Of a stretch of 64,000 bases of DNA, positions 24,908-33,861 are shown piece by piece. The position numbers and the translations under genes were made by a program. The DNA is from Plasticicumulans acidivorans. GTDB lineage: Bacteria > Pseudomonadota > Gammaproteobacteria > Competibacterales > Competibacteraceae. Numbering within the stretch: the first letter of the stretch is position 1; each line of letters begins with the position of its first letter. The DNA lies in assembly GCF_003182095.1 (NCBI RefSeq), contig NZ_QGTJ01000008.1, positions 1 to 64,000 on the forward strand. Direction: 5' to 3'. A model generated the notes under the pieces. The model did no database searches. It saw only the letters and a list, made by a program, of their open reading frames with translations, and was not told the origin of the DNA.

Positions 24908-25744
24908 GTGGGAAAGATCGTAGGCGGCTTTCTGGTGCCGCATGACCCGGTGATGTTCGTGGTCCCGCAGGCACCGGCGGAAGACATTCGCCAGCGCATG
25001 TGGGGCGCGTTCGAGGAATGTGCCGCACGCCTGGCCCGGCTCGAAGCCAGCAGCGTGGTGATCATCGGTGCCGACCATTACTTCAATTTCGGCACCGGCT
25101 GCCTGCCGCAGTACCTGATTGGTACCGGCGACGTCGACGGCCCGCTCGACGTGCTGCCGGGCCTCAAGCGCCAGCCGATTCCGGCCAGCGAGGCGCTGGC
25201 CGGCTTCATCGCCGAGCACGGCCATGCCAACGGCTTCGACTGGGCGGTGGCGCGCGCCTTCACCGTCGATCACGCGGTGGCGATTCCCGACCGGCTGATC
25301 GTCGACCCGGTGCGTCGTCAGGGACAGTCGATCGGCACCATCCCGGTGTATCTGGCCGCCGGCGTCGATCCCTACATCCGCATGCAGCGCGCCATCGAGC
25401 TCGGCGGTGCGATCCGCGCCGCGGTCGAGGCCGCGCCCGCCGACGAGCGCGTGGTGGTGATCGGCAGCGGTGGCATCAGCCACTGGGTCGGCACCGCCGA
25501 GATGGGCCGCGTCAACGAGGATTTCGACCGCGAAATCATGGGTTACGCCTGCCGCGGCGAGCTGTCGGCGATGGCGGCGCTGAGCGATGACTACATCCTC
25601 GAACACGGCGGCAACGGTGCCATGGAAATCCGCCAGTGGGCTTGCGCGATGGGGGCGATGCCCGGCGCGCGCGGCGAGGTCATCGACTACGCCGCGGTGC
25701 GCGAGTGGGTCACCGGCCTCGGCTTCGTTCAACTGTTTGCCTGA
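24908..25744 (+). CDS. Class II extradiol ring-cleavage dioxygenase catalytic subunit (LigB-like)
   Basis: A 278-residue Fe(II) dioxygenase of the LigB family. Expected metal ligands are H12 (PHDP), H57 (GADHYFNF) and E240 (GNGAMEIRQW); the likely acid-base H192 is in GGISHW. GTG 24908 is the start, with AGGAG upstream. With the LigA-like partner it should open a catechol formed by the Rieske dioxygenase and dihydrodiol dehydrogenase. Most BphABCD-type pathways use an unrelated class I enzyme here; the carbazole pathway (CarBaBb) is a known exception. Confidence 0.9.
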   Translation: MGKIVGGFLVPHDPVMFVVPQAPAEDIRQRMWGAFEECAARLARLEASSVVIIGADHYFNFGTGCLPQYLIGTGDVDGPLDVLPGLKRQPIPASEALAGFIAEHGHANGFDWAVARAFTVDHAVAIPDRLIVDPVRRQGQSIGTIPVYLAAGVDPYIRMQRAIELGGAIRAAVEAAPADERVVVIGSGGISHWVGTAEMGRVNEDFDREIMGYACRGELSAMAALSDDYILEHGGNGAMEIRQWACAMGAMPGARGEVIDYAAVREWVTGLGFVQLFA

Positions 25745-25754
25745 GAGCAGAACC

Positions 25755-26099
25755 ATGGCTGAACCGATTTTCCTGATCAAAAAGAGCGACCTCGACGCCG
25801 GTTGCGTGCGCAGGGTCGAGTGCGGCGGGCAGGCGCTCGCCGTCTACAACCTCGGCGGCTGCTTCTACGCGACGCAGGACGGCTGTACCCACGCCACCGC
25901 CTCGCTGTCGGAAGGCGAAATCATCGACGACGACTGCATCGCCTGCCCGGTGCACGACGGCACCTTCCACATCCCCAGCGGCCAGGCGATGAGTTTTCCG
26001 TGCGAGCACGCGCTGCGCACGTTCAAGGTGATCGAGCAGGGCGACGAGGTACTGGTCGATCTCGAGCAGGAAGCAGACGAGGCGGCTGACGCCATCTGA
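25755..26099 (+). CDS. Rieske ferredoxin component of the ring-hydroxylating dioxygenase
   Basis: A 114-residue soluble ferredoxin. The [2Fe-2S] ligands are C44-T-H46 and C64-P-V-H67. It carries electrons from the reductase encoded at 35884 to the oxygenase encoded next. It sits 10 bp after the dioxygenase gene and 20 bp before the oxygenase alpha gene. The acidic tail (EQEADEAADAI) is typical of such ferredoxins. Confidence 0.92.
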   Translation: MAEPIFLIKKSDLDAGCVRRVECGGQALAVYNLGGCFYATQDGCTHATASLSEGEIIDDDCIACPVHDGTFHIPSGQAMSFPCEHALRTFKVIEQGDEVLVDLEQEADEAADAI

Positions 26100-26119
26100 A
26101 GAGGAGGAGAGCAGCAAGC

Positions 26120-27490
26120 ATGTGCAACGCCAACGACACGCAGCCGCGGCTCAAGCGGCGACCGGTGGGGCGCTCGGTCGAGCACCTCGAACAGCTGATG
26201 GATCTGGAGCACGGGCGCATGTCGCGCGACGTGTTCTGGGACCGCGACATCTACGAGCAGGAGCTGGAGCGCATCTTCGCGCGCTGCTGGCTGTTCGTCG
26301 CCCACGAGTCGCAGATCCCCAAGGCCGGCGACTACGTCTCGACCTACATGGGTGAGGACAACGTGCTGATCGTGCGCCAGAAGGACGGCAGCGTGCGCGG
26401 CTTCCTCAACACCTGCCCGCACCGCGGCAACAAGGTCTGCTTCGCCGATCTCGGCAACGCCCGCCAGTTCGTCTGCAACTACCATGGCTGGGCCTTCGGC
26501 ATCGACGGCGCGCTCAAGGGCATGCACGCCTCCTCGGCCTACGAGGAAAGCGGGCTCGACAAGTCGGCGCACGGCCTGCACCCGGTGGCGCAGATCGACA
26601 GCTACCGCGGGCTGATCTTCGCCACGCTCGATCCGCAGGCGCCGAGCCTGGCCGAGTACCTCGGCGACTTCCGCTACTACCTCGACGCGATCTTCGACAT
26701 GGACGAGGGCGGCACCGAATTCATCGGTGGCTGCGTCAAGTCGGTGATCCAGTGCAACTGGAAGTTCGCCTCGGAGAACTTCGTCGGCGACATCCTGCAC
26801 GCCGGCTGGACCCATGACTCCGGCGCCAAGGCGATGGTCGGCGGGCCGGTGGCCGAGGTGCACAAATTCCCCGAGCAGTCCTACCACGTGAACTTCAACG
26901 GCCACGGCTGGGAGTTCAACCAGGACATCGTCGGCAATGCCGCGACCCTCGGTGACAAGGAGATCATGAAGTATCTCTACGTGCTGCAGCCGAAGGTCGC
27001 CGAGCGCCTCGGCGAGCTGCGCTCGAAGATGATCGGCGCGATCTCCTCGTGCACGCTGTTTCCGAATAGCTCGTTCCTGCCCGGGCAGAACACCTTCCGC
27101 ACCTGGCACCCGCGCGGCCCCGGCGCGATCGAGCTGCACACCTGGACCTTCGTCAACCGCAACGCCCCGCAGGCGGTCAAGGATGCCTGGCGCAAGGGCA
27201 CGATGATGACCTTCAGCCCGTCCGGCGTGTTCGAGATGGACGACGGCGAGAACTGGGAATACTCGACCCGTACCAACAGCGGCTTCGTCACCCGCCAGCA
27301 GGATCTCTACCTCGGCCTCGGCCACGAAACCCGGCTGACCGACACCGGGCTGCCCGGCAACGTCTATCGCGGCCAGATCAACGAGGCCAATCAGCGCGCC
27401 TTCTACCAGCGCTGGTTCGATCTGATGGAAGCCCCGAGCTGGGGGTGCGTACCGCAGCGCGACGTCGCGACGATGGAGGTGAAGGCATGA
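26120..27490 (+). CDS. Aromatic-ring-hydroxylating dioxygenase alpha subunit
   Basis: A 456-residue Rieske oxygenase large subunit. The Rieske ligands are C99-P-H101 and C119-N-Y-H122. The mononuclear iron site shows NWKFASENFVGDILHAGWTH, giving H227 and H232 with D224 as the electron-transfer bridge. With the beta subunit it should form an alpha3beta3 enzyme that adds O2 to an aromatic ring, giving a cis-dihydrodiol. The N-terminal part resembles biphenyl/benzene-type enzymes (GDYVSTYMGED), but substrate range cannot be inferred. The stop overlaps the beta gene (ATGA). Confidence 0.93.
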   Translation: MCNANDTQPRLKRRPVGRSVEHLEQLMDLEHGRMSRDVFWDRDIYEQELERIFARCWLFVAHESQIPKAGDYVSTYMGEDNVLIVRQKDGSVRGFLNTCPHRGNKVCFADLGNARQFVCNYHGWAFGIDGALKGMHASSAYEESGLDKSAHGLHPVAQIDSYRGLIFATLDPQAPSLAEYLGDFRYYLDAIFDMDEGGTEFIGGCVKSVIQCNWKFASENFVGDILHAGWTHDSGAKAMVGGPVAEVHKFPEQSYHVNFNGHGWEFNQDIVGNAATLGDKEIMKYLYVLQPKVAERLGELRSKMIGAISSCTLFPNSSFLPGQNTFRTWHPRGPGAIELHTWTFVNRNAPQAVKDAWRKGTMMTFSPSGVFEMDDGENWEYSTRTNSGFVTRQQDLYLGLGHETRLTDTGLPGNVYRGQINEANQRAFYQRWFDLMEAPSWGCVPQRDVATMEVKA

Positions 27491-28023
27491 GCGCCGTCGC
27501 CCGACTGCCGGAGATTCCGGTCGATGCCGAAACCCAGCGCAGGATCGAGCAGTTCCTGTACCGCGAGGCCCGCCTGCTCGATGACGAGCGCTGGGACGAC
27601 TGGCTGGCGCTGATGGCCGAAGACATCCACTACTGGATGCCGACGATGGAAAACCGCCGCCGCGCCGACAAGCTCGGTGCCTACGCGCTCGATCGCGGTG
27701 CGCTCTACAACGACAACCGGCTCGACCTGACGCGCCGCGTCAGCCGCTTCAAGCAGCCCTCGGCCTGGGCCGAGGACCCGCCGACCCGCCATGCCCACGT
27801 CATCTCCGGCGTCGAGGTTTACCAGGGCGAACGCACCGGCGAGTACGTCGTGCACAGCAGCTTCGTCAACTACCGCAGCCGCGTCGAGCGCGACAACGAC
27901 CTGCTGGTCGGCCGGCGCGAGGATCTGCTGCGCGCCGTCGGCGACAGCTTCCAGATCGTGCGCCGCAAGATCCTGATGACGCAGTCGGTGTTGATGGCCA
28001 AAAACCTCAACACCTTCCTTTAA
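27487..28023 (+). CDS. Aromatic-ring-hydroxylating dioxygenase beta subunit
   Basis: A 178-residue structural subunit of the oxygenase, with the cystatin-like/SnoaL fold. Landmarks are the N-terminal IEQFLYREARLLDDERWDDWLALMAEDIHYWMP region and the conserved RRKILMTQSVLMAKNLNTFL end. Translation is coupled to the alpha gene through the ATGA overlap. Confidence 0.92.
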   Translation: MSAVARLPEIPVDAETQRRIEQFLYREARLLDDERWDDWLALMAEDIHYWMPTMENRRRADKLGAYALDRGALYNDNRLDLTRRVSRFKQPSAWAEDPPTRHAHVISGVEVYQGERTGEYVVHSSFVNYRSRVERDNDLLVGRREDLLRAVGDSFQIVRRKILMTQSVLMAKNLNTFL

Positions 28024-28036
28024 AGGAGCGGCGGCA

Positions 28037-28831
28037 ATGGGCTGGCTCGATGGGTATGTGGCGCTGGTGACCGGCGGTGGCTCCGGCATCGGCCGGGCGG
28101 TGGTGCGGCGTTTTCTCGCCGAAGGCTGCCGCGGCGTCGGCGTGATGGTGCGCAGTGCCGAGCAGGCGGCCGATCTGCTCGAAGAATTCGGCGAGCAGGT
28201 GGTGGTCAGCCGCGGTGACGTGCGCAGCGGCGCCGACAACCAGCGCGCCGTCGAGCTGACGCTCGAACGCTGGGGCCGGCTCGATACGCTGGTCGGCAAC
28301 GCCGGCGTCTGGGACTTCTTCACCCGCCTGGAGAAGATGAGCCTGGAAGAACTCGACGCCGGCTTCGACGAGATCTTCGGCGTCAACGTCAAAGGCTACG
28401 CGCTGGCGGCCCGCGCCGCCGCCGCGGCGCTGCGCGAAAGCCGCGGCAGCATGATCTTCACGCTGTCGAACTCGGCCTTCTACGCCGGCGGCGGCGGCCC
28501 GCTCTACGTCGCCTCCAAGCACGCCGGCCTCGGCCTGATCCGCCAGCTCGCCTACGAGTTCGCCCCCGAGGTGCGCGTCAACGGCGTCGCCCCCGGCGGC
28601 ACGGTGACGCCGCTGCGCGGCCCCGAGAGCCTCGGCAAGCAGGAGCGGCGGCTGTCGGAGATCCCGAACTTCCAGGAAAACGTCGCCGCCTCGATGCCGC
28701 TGCAGCTGATCGCACAGCCCGAGGATCACGCTGGTCATTACGTGCTGCTGGCCTCGCGCGAGAACAGCCGCGCGACCACCGCCGCGGTGATCCAGAGCGA
28801 TGGCGGCTGGGAGATCCGTCCGATCCGCTGA
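28037..28831 (+). CDS. cis-Dihydrodiol dehydrogenase (BphB-like SDR)
   Basis: A 264-residue short-chain dehydrogenase that should oxidise the cis-dihydrodiol to a catechol with NAD+. It has TGGGSGIGR at residues 12-20, GNAG near 87-90 and the S144-Y157-K161 catalytic set. The YVASKHAGLGLIRQLAYEFAPEVRVNGVAPGGT region is typical of the BphB/TodD group. It starts 13 bp after the beta-subunit gene. Confidence 0.9.
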   Translation: MGWLDGYVALVTGGGSGIGRAVVRRFLAEGCRGVGVMVRSAEQAADLLEEFGEQVVVSRGDVRSGADNQRAVELTLERWGRLDTLVGNAGVWDFFTRLEKMSLEELDAGFDEIFGVNVKGYALAARAAAAALRESRGSMIFTLSNSAFYAGGGGPLYVASKHAGLGLIRQLAYEFAPEVRVNGVAPGGTVTPLRGPESLGKQERRLSEIPNFQENVAASMPLQLIAQPEDHAGHYVLLASRENSRATTAAVIQSDGGWEIRPIR

Positions 28832-28894
28832 CCACCCCCGACGGCGCCGATAACAACGACCACACGCCGCCCCGACACGCCAAAGGAGATCTTG

Positions 28895-29899
28895 ATGAGC
28901 GCCGAACGCGAGCTCACCGCCGCCCAGCGGGCCTTTCTCGACATCGTCGCGCGCAGTACGCTGCCGCTGATGGCCGCGCCGATGTTCCTGGTGTCCGGCC
29001 CGGAGCTGGTCATCGCCTGCGCCGAGGCCGGCATTGTCGGCGCCTATCCGGCCGCCAACGCCCGCAACCTCGGCGTGCTGCGCGAGTGGATGGAGCACAC
29101 CCGCGATGCCATCGCGGCGCGCACCGCCGCCGCGCCGTGGGCGCTGAACATGATCGTGCACAGCAGCTACGACCGCTTCGCCGCCGAGCTGGAGCTGGTG
29201 CGCGAGTTCCAGCCGAGCATCGTCTCCACCGCGCTCGGCAGCCCGGCGCGCGTGCTCGACACGGTGCACGACTACGGCGGCATCGTCATGGCCGACGTCA
29301 TCAGCCCGAGCCTGGCGCGCAAGGCCGCCGCCGCCGGTGCCGACGTGCTGGTGCTGGTGACGCAGGGCGCCGGCGGCCACACCGGCCACTATCACCCGTT
29401 CGCGCTGCTCGCCGAGGTGCGCCGCTTCTGGTCCGGGCCGCTCGGCCTGGCCGGCGGCCTCAGCCACGGTCACGAGCTGCGCGCGGCGCAGCTGCTCGGC
29501 GCCGATTTCGTGCTCGCCGGCACGCGCTTCATCGCCGCCACCGAGAGCCTGGCCGAGCCGGACTACCGCGAGCTGGTGGTGAGCAGTGCGCTGGAGGATC
29601 TGGTGGCGAGCAAGGCTGTGTCCGGCGTGCTCGCCAACTGGCTGAAGCCGACGCTGGAGCGCGCCGGCTTCAGCGCCGAGCAGCTGCGCGAGGAGAAGAA
29701 GATCGACTTCTCCGGCGACATCGTCGCCGCGCCGAAAGCCTGGAAGACCGTCTGGTCGGCCGGCCACGGCGTCGGCGGCATCGAGCGCGTCGCCAGCACC
29801 GCCGAGATCGTCGACCAGCTCTACCGCGAATACGCGCACTGCCTGGCCGCCGAAGCCGCCGGCCTCGGCGCGCTGCGCGCGCGCTACCCGCAGCGCTGA
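28895..29899 (+). CDS. Nitronate monooxygenase-like flavoprotein
   Basis: A 334-residue FMN TIM-barrel protein of the nitronate monooxygenase / 2-nitropropane dioxygenase family. The pattern PLMAAPMFLVSGPELVIACAEAG at the N-terminus, GAGGHTGHYHP and LAGGLSHGHELRAAQLLGADFVLAGTRF fit the family. In a dioxygenase operon it could detoxify a nitro compound or act as a flavin reductase on an unsaturated intermediate; neither is proven. ATG 28895 is chosen over the adjacent TTG, with AAAGGAGA upstream. Confidence 0.85.
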   Translation: MSAERELTAAQRAFLDIVARSTLPLMAAPMFLVSGPELVIACAEAGIVGAYPAANARNLGVLREWMEHTRDAIAARTAAAPWALNMIVHSSYDRFAAELELVREFQPSIVSTALGSPARVLDTVHDYGGIVMADVISPSLARKAAAAGADVLVLVTQGAGGHTGHYHPFALLAEVRRFWSGPLGLAGGLSHGHELRAAQLLGADFVLAGTRFIAATESLAEPDYRELVVSSALEDLVASKAVSGVLANWLKPTLERAGFSAEQLREEKKIDFSGDIVAAPKAWKTVWSAGHGVGGIERVASTAEIVDQLYREYAHCLAAEAAGLGALRARYPQR

Positions 29900-29944
29900 A
29901 GCGCCACGCCCCAGCCATCACCCGCTTGCCCCGCGGAGACCGAC

Positions 29945-30727
29945 ATGAGCCAGAGCCCGATCATCGCAGCGGCCGATGCCCTGCGTAACGCCCGCGCCGC
30001 GCGCCGCGCCATCCCGCGCGTATCCGAGACCTTCGGCATCGACGGCGCCGAGACCGCCTATGCCGTGGCCCGCTACAACACCGCGCTGGCGCTGGAATCC
30101 GGCCGCCGCTGCGTCGGCCGCAAGATCGGCCTGACCTCGCGGGCGGTGCAGCAGCAGCTCGGCGTCGACCAGCCCGATTACGGCGTGCTGTTCGCCGACA
30201 TGGAATTCCTCAGCGGTGCCGAGCTGCCGGGCGACCGGCTGATCCAGCCCAAGGCCGAAGGCGAGATCGCCTTCGTCGTCGGCCGCGACCTCGACGACGA
30301 GGCGCTGAGCTGGGGGCGCTTCCTGCACGGTCTGGAGTACGCCCTGCCGGCGATCGAGATCGTCGACAGCGCCATCCTCGACTGGCAGCTGACGCTGGTC
30401 GACACCGTCGCCGACAACGCCTCCTGCGGCCTCTACGTGCTCGGCCTGGAGCCGCGGCCGCTCGGCGCCGTCGAGCTGGCGCTGTGCGGCATGGAGTTTC
30501 GCCGCAACGGCGCCAGCGCCTCGCTCGGCAGCGGCGCGGCCTGCCTCGGCCACCCGCTGCGTGCCGCGCACTGGCTCGCCTGCACGATGCAGCAGCTCGG
30601 CGATCCGCTGCGCGCCGGCGACGTGATTCTTTCCGGCGCGCTCGGCCCGATGTTCCCGCTGGCAGCCGGCGATCACCTGCAGCTGGCGATCGCCGGCCTC
30701 GGCACGGTCGAGTGCCGCGCCGGCTGA
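29945..30727 (+). CDS. 2-Oxopent-4-enoate hydratase (DmpE/BphH/MhpD-like)
   Basis: A 260-residue hydratase of the fumarylacetoacetate-hydrolase-like superfamily. It adds water to 2-hydroxypenta-2,4-dienoate, giving 4-hydroxy-2-oxopentanoate. Diagnostic segments are GRKIGLTSRAVQQQLGVDQPDYGVLF, KAEGEIAFVVGRDL (metal-binding E residues) and DNASCGLYVLG. It receives the product of the hydrolase encoded first in the operon and feeds the aldolase at 34818. Confidence 0.92.
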   Translation: MSQSPIIAAADALRNARAARRAIPRVSETFGIDGAETAYAVARYNTALALESGRRCVGRKIGLTSRAVQQQLGVDQPDYGVLFADMEFLSGAELPGDRLIQPKAEGEIAFVVGRDLDDEALSWGRFLHGLEYALPAIEIVDSAILDWQLTLVDTVADNASCGLYVLGLEPRPLGAVELALCGMEFRRNGASASLGSGAACLGHPLRAAHWLACTMQQLGDPLRAGDVILSGALGPMFPLAAGDHLQLAIAGLGTVECRAG

Positions 30728-30804
30728 AGCCTTTACCGACGAGCCCCGCAGCAGACGGGGCCGTCGATTCCCGACACCCATGAGGACTGAGGAGACCTGA
30801 ACCC

Positions 30805-31950
30805 ATGAACCGCCGCCATTTCCTGGCCAGTCTGTCCGCGGCACTGCTGCTGGCGCTCGGGGCGAGTCCGCTCGCCGCGGCGCAGGGCGTGACCGTCGGC
30901 GTCAGCGTCAGCTCGACCGGCCCGGCCGCGTCGCTCGGCATCGCGCAGAAAAACACCATCGACCTGCTGCCGCCGACACTCGGCGGCCGCCCGGTCACCT
31001 ACGTGCTGCTCGACGATGCCTCGGACCCGACCGCGGCCAGCCGCAACGCCCGCCGCTTCGCCGACGCCGAGCACGTCGACGCCATCATCGGCTCGACCAC
31101 GGTGCCGACCTCGCTGGCGATCGCCGAAGTGGCGAACGAGGCGAAGATCCCGCAGATCGCGCTGGCGCCGTTCGCGCCGAAGCAGCTCGCCTGGGTGTTC
31201 CCGCTGCCGCACAGCGTGGCGGTGATGTCGGCGGCGCTGTTCGAGGAGATGAGCCGGCGCGGCACCAGGACGCTCGGCTTCATCGGCTTCAGCGACGCCT
31301 ACGGCGAAGCCTGGCTGAAGGATGTCGAGCAGCGCGCGATGCAGCACGGCATCGAGCTGGTGGCGGTGGAACGCTACGGCCGCACCGACCAGTCGGTGAC
31401 CGCGCAGGCGCTCAAGCTGCTGACGCGCAAGCCGGATGCGATTTTCATCGCCGGCAGCGGCACGCCGGCGGCGCTGCCGATGCGCACGCTGCGCGAGCGC
31501 GGCTACAAGGGCCAGTTCTACCAGACCCACGGCGCCGCCAATAACGACTTCCTGCGCGTCGCCGGCAGTGCCGACGAGGGCGTGATCCTGCCGACCGGCC
31601 TGGTGCTGGTGGCCGAGCAGCTGCCCGACGATCACCCGAGCAAGCCGGTGGCGCTGCGCTACCTGACGGCCTACGAGGGCCGCTACGGCGCCGGCTCGCG
31701 CAACAACTTCGGCGCCTATGCCCACGACGCCTACCTGCTGCTCGATCAGGCGGTGGCGCGCGTCGACGCGCAGCTGGCGCCGGGCAGCGCGGAGTTTCGC
31801 AGCGCGCTGCGCGCGGCGCTGGAGCAGACCCGCGACCAGCCGCTGACGCACGGCCTCGACACGATGTCGACGACCGATCATTCCGGTCTGGGCGAGGGTG
31901 CCCGCGTGCTGATCACCATCGAGGACAACCGCTGGAAACTGCTGCAGTAG
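30805..31950 (+). CDS. Periplasmic substrate-binding protein (second liv-type transporter)
   Basis: A 381-residue type I binding protein with a signal peptide (about residues 1-26, NRRHFLAS then LLLALGASPLAAA). The mature part opens VTVGVSVSSTGPAASLG as in Peripla_BP_6 proteins. It lies among the catabolic genes, 5 kb before the matching permease and ATPase genes at 36931-40501. The location suggests that the ligand is the aromatic growth substrate. GAGGAGA precedes ATG 30805. Confidence 0.9.
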   Translation: MNRRHFLASLSAALLLALGASPLAAAQGVTVGVSVSSTGPAASLGIAQKNTIDLLPPTLGGRPVTYVLLDDASDPTAASRNARRFADAEHVDAIIGSTTVPTSLAIAEVANEAKIPQIALAPFAPKQLAWVFPLPHSVAVMSAALFEEMSRRGTRTLGFIGFSDAYGEAWLKDVEQRAMQHGIELVAVERYGRTDQSVTAQALKLLTRKPDAIFIAGSGTPAALPMRTLRERGYKGQFYQTHGAANNDFLRVAGSADEGVILPTGLVLVAEQLPDDHPSKPVALRYLTAYEGRYGAGSRNNFGAYAHDAYLLLDQAVARVDAQLAPGSAEFRSALRAALEQTRDQPLTHGLDTMSTTDHSGLGEGARVLITIEDNRWKLLQ

Positions 31951-31962
31951 GAGGGTGCCGAC

Positions 31963-33762
31963 ATGAGCTTTTTCGATAATCCCGGCATGCTGGCCCCGCC
32001 GCGGGTCACCCGCATCGATCTGGCGCGCGGCGGTTTCATCCTCGCCTGTTCCGAGCCGCTCGGCGAGGTCACCCGCTGCATCGGCGACTGGCTGGAGTAC
32101 TGGGCCGAGCGCACGCCGAACGCGATGTTCCTCGCCGAGCGCGACGCCGACGGCGAATGGGTCAAGCTCACCTACGCGGCGGCGCGCGAGCAGGTCGGCC
32201 GCATCGCCCAGGGGCTGCTCGATCTGGGCATCGCGCCGCAGGCGCCGGTGGTGTGCCTGTCCGACAACAGCCTCGACCAGGCGCTGCTGATGCTGGCGAC
32301 GATGCACCTCGGCCGGCCGTTCGCGACGGTGTCGAGCGCCTATTCGCGGCTGGCGAAGGATTACAGCAAGGTCGCCGCCATCATTCAGGAGCTGGAGCCG
32401 GGCGTGCTCTATGCCGGCGACGGTGCGGTGTACGGCTCGGCGATCCGCGCCAGCGCGGTGCGCTGCCCGGTGGTGCTCAGCTACAACGCCTACGAGGTCG
32501 AGGGCAGCCTGACGCTGGCCGAGCTGCTGCGCACCCGCGAAACGCCGGCGGTGATGGCGGAATTCGTCCGCATCACGCCCGACACCCACGCCAAGTACCT
32601 GCTCACCTCGGGCTCGACCGGGCGGCCGAAGATCGCCATCAACACCCACCGCATGCTCTGCGCCAACCAGCAGCAGATCCAGCAGAGTTGGCCGTTCCTG
32701 CGCGAGGAAAAGCCGGTCATCGTCTCCTGGCTGCCGTGGAGCCACACCTTCGGCACCAACCACAACTTCAACATGGTGCTGTGCAACGGCGGCTCGTTCT
32801 ACATCGACGAGGGCCGTCCGCTGCCGGGGCTGATGGAGAAGTCGGTGCGCAATCTGCGCGAGGTGCAGCCAAACCTGTACTTCAACGTGCCGCGCGGCTT
32901 CGATGCACTGATCGCCTTCCTCGAACAGGACGAGTCCTTCGCCCGCGACTTTTTCGGCCGCCTGCGCGCGGTGTTCTACGCCGCCGCGGCGCTGCCGCAG
33001 TCGACCTGGGACCGTCTGGAGCGGGCGGCGCAAAAGGTGCTTGGCGAGAAGGTCTGGTTCACCTCGGCCTGGGGCGCGACGGAGGCCTCGCCGCTGCTGA
33101 CCAACGTGCACTGGCGGCTGGACGGGCCCGGCTGCATCGGTCTGCCGGTGGCCGGCACCTCGATCAAGTTCCTGCCCAACGGCGACAAGCTGGAGATGCG
33201 CGTCAAGGGGCCGCAGGTGTTCCCGGGCTATCTCAACAACCCGGACAAGACCGCCGAGGCCTTCGATGACGACGGCTACTACAAGATCGGCGACGCCGGC
33301 CTGCTGGTCGATCCGCAGCGCCCGGAGAAAGGCATCGTCTTCAACGGCCGCGTCGCCGAGGACTTCAAGCTGACCACCGGCACCTGGGTGTCGGTCGGCA
33401 CGCTGCGGGTGCGGGCGGTCACCGCGCTGGCACCGTATGCACAGGACGTGGTGGTCACCGGCCACGACCGCGACGAAGTCGGCCTGCTGATCTTCCCCAG
33501 CGCCGCGGCGAAGGACCTGCCGACCGGCGATCTGCACGCGCACATCCGCGAGGGGTTGCGCAGGCTCAAGGCCGAGGGCGGTGGCGGCTCTTCGCAGAGT
33601 CCGACACGGGCGATGCTGCTCGACGAGCCGCCGAACATGGACGCCGGCGAGATCACCGACAAGGGCTACATCAACCAGCGCGCGGTGCTGGCACGCCGCG
33701 CCGCCGAGGTCGTCAGCCTGCACAGCTCGCCCAAGCTCGACCGCGTCGTCTTTCTCAAATAG
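31963..33762 (+). CDS. Feruloyl-CoA synthetase-like acyl-CoA ligase
   Basis: A 599-residue ANL-superfamily ligase, resembling feruloyl-CoA synthases in length and in the N-terminal IGDWLEYWAERTPNAMFLAER pattern. The ATP motif is LTSGSTGRPK (about residues 214-223) and the adenylation motif is FTSAWGATEASPL. The C-terminal region keeps DDGYYKIGDAG and FNGRVAEDFKLTTGTWV. It could activate the acid released by the hydrolase, or an aryl acid entering the pathway. Both are inference. AGGAGG precedes ATG 31963. Confidence 0.82.
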   Translation: MSFFDNPGMLAPPRVTRIDLARGGFILACSEPLGEVTRCIGDWLEYWAERTPNAMFLAERDADGEWVKLTYAAAREQVGRIAQGLLDLGIAPQAPVVCLSDNSLDQALLMLATMHLGRPFATVSSAYSRLAKDYSKVAAIIQELEPGVLYAGDGAVYGSAIRASAVRCPVVLSYNAYEVEGSLTLAELLRTRETPAVMAEFVRITPDTHAKYLLTSGSTGRPKIAINTHRMLCANQQQIQQSWPFLREEKPVIVSWLPWSHTFGTNHNFNMVLCNGGSFYIDEGRPLPGLMEKSVRNLREVQPNLYFNVPRGFDALIAFLEQDESFARDFFGRLRAVFYAAAALPQSTWDRLERAAQKVLGEKVWFTSAWGATEASPLLTNVHWRLDGPGCIGLPVAGTSIKFLPNGDKLEMRVKGPQVFPGYLNNPDKTAEAFDDDGYYKIGDAGLLVDPQRPEKGIVFNGRVAEDFKLTTGTWVSVGTLRVRAVTALAPYAQDVVVTGHDRDEVGLLIFPSAAAKDLPTGDLHAHIREGLRRLKAEGGGGSSQSPTRAMLLDEPPNMDAGEITDKGYINQRAVLARRAAEVVSLHSSPKLDRVVFLK

Positions 33763-33861
33763 GCCGCGACGCCTAAGCCCGAACCCCCCAGCCAGTCCGT
33801 ACGGGCGGCCGTTGACGGTCGCGGCGGGCGCGCTCACCCCGAATCTGCCCAGGGAGCACCC

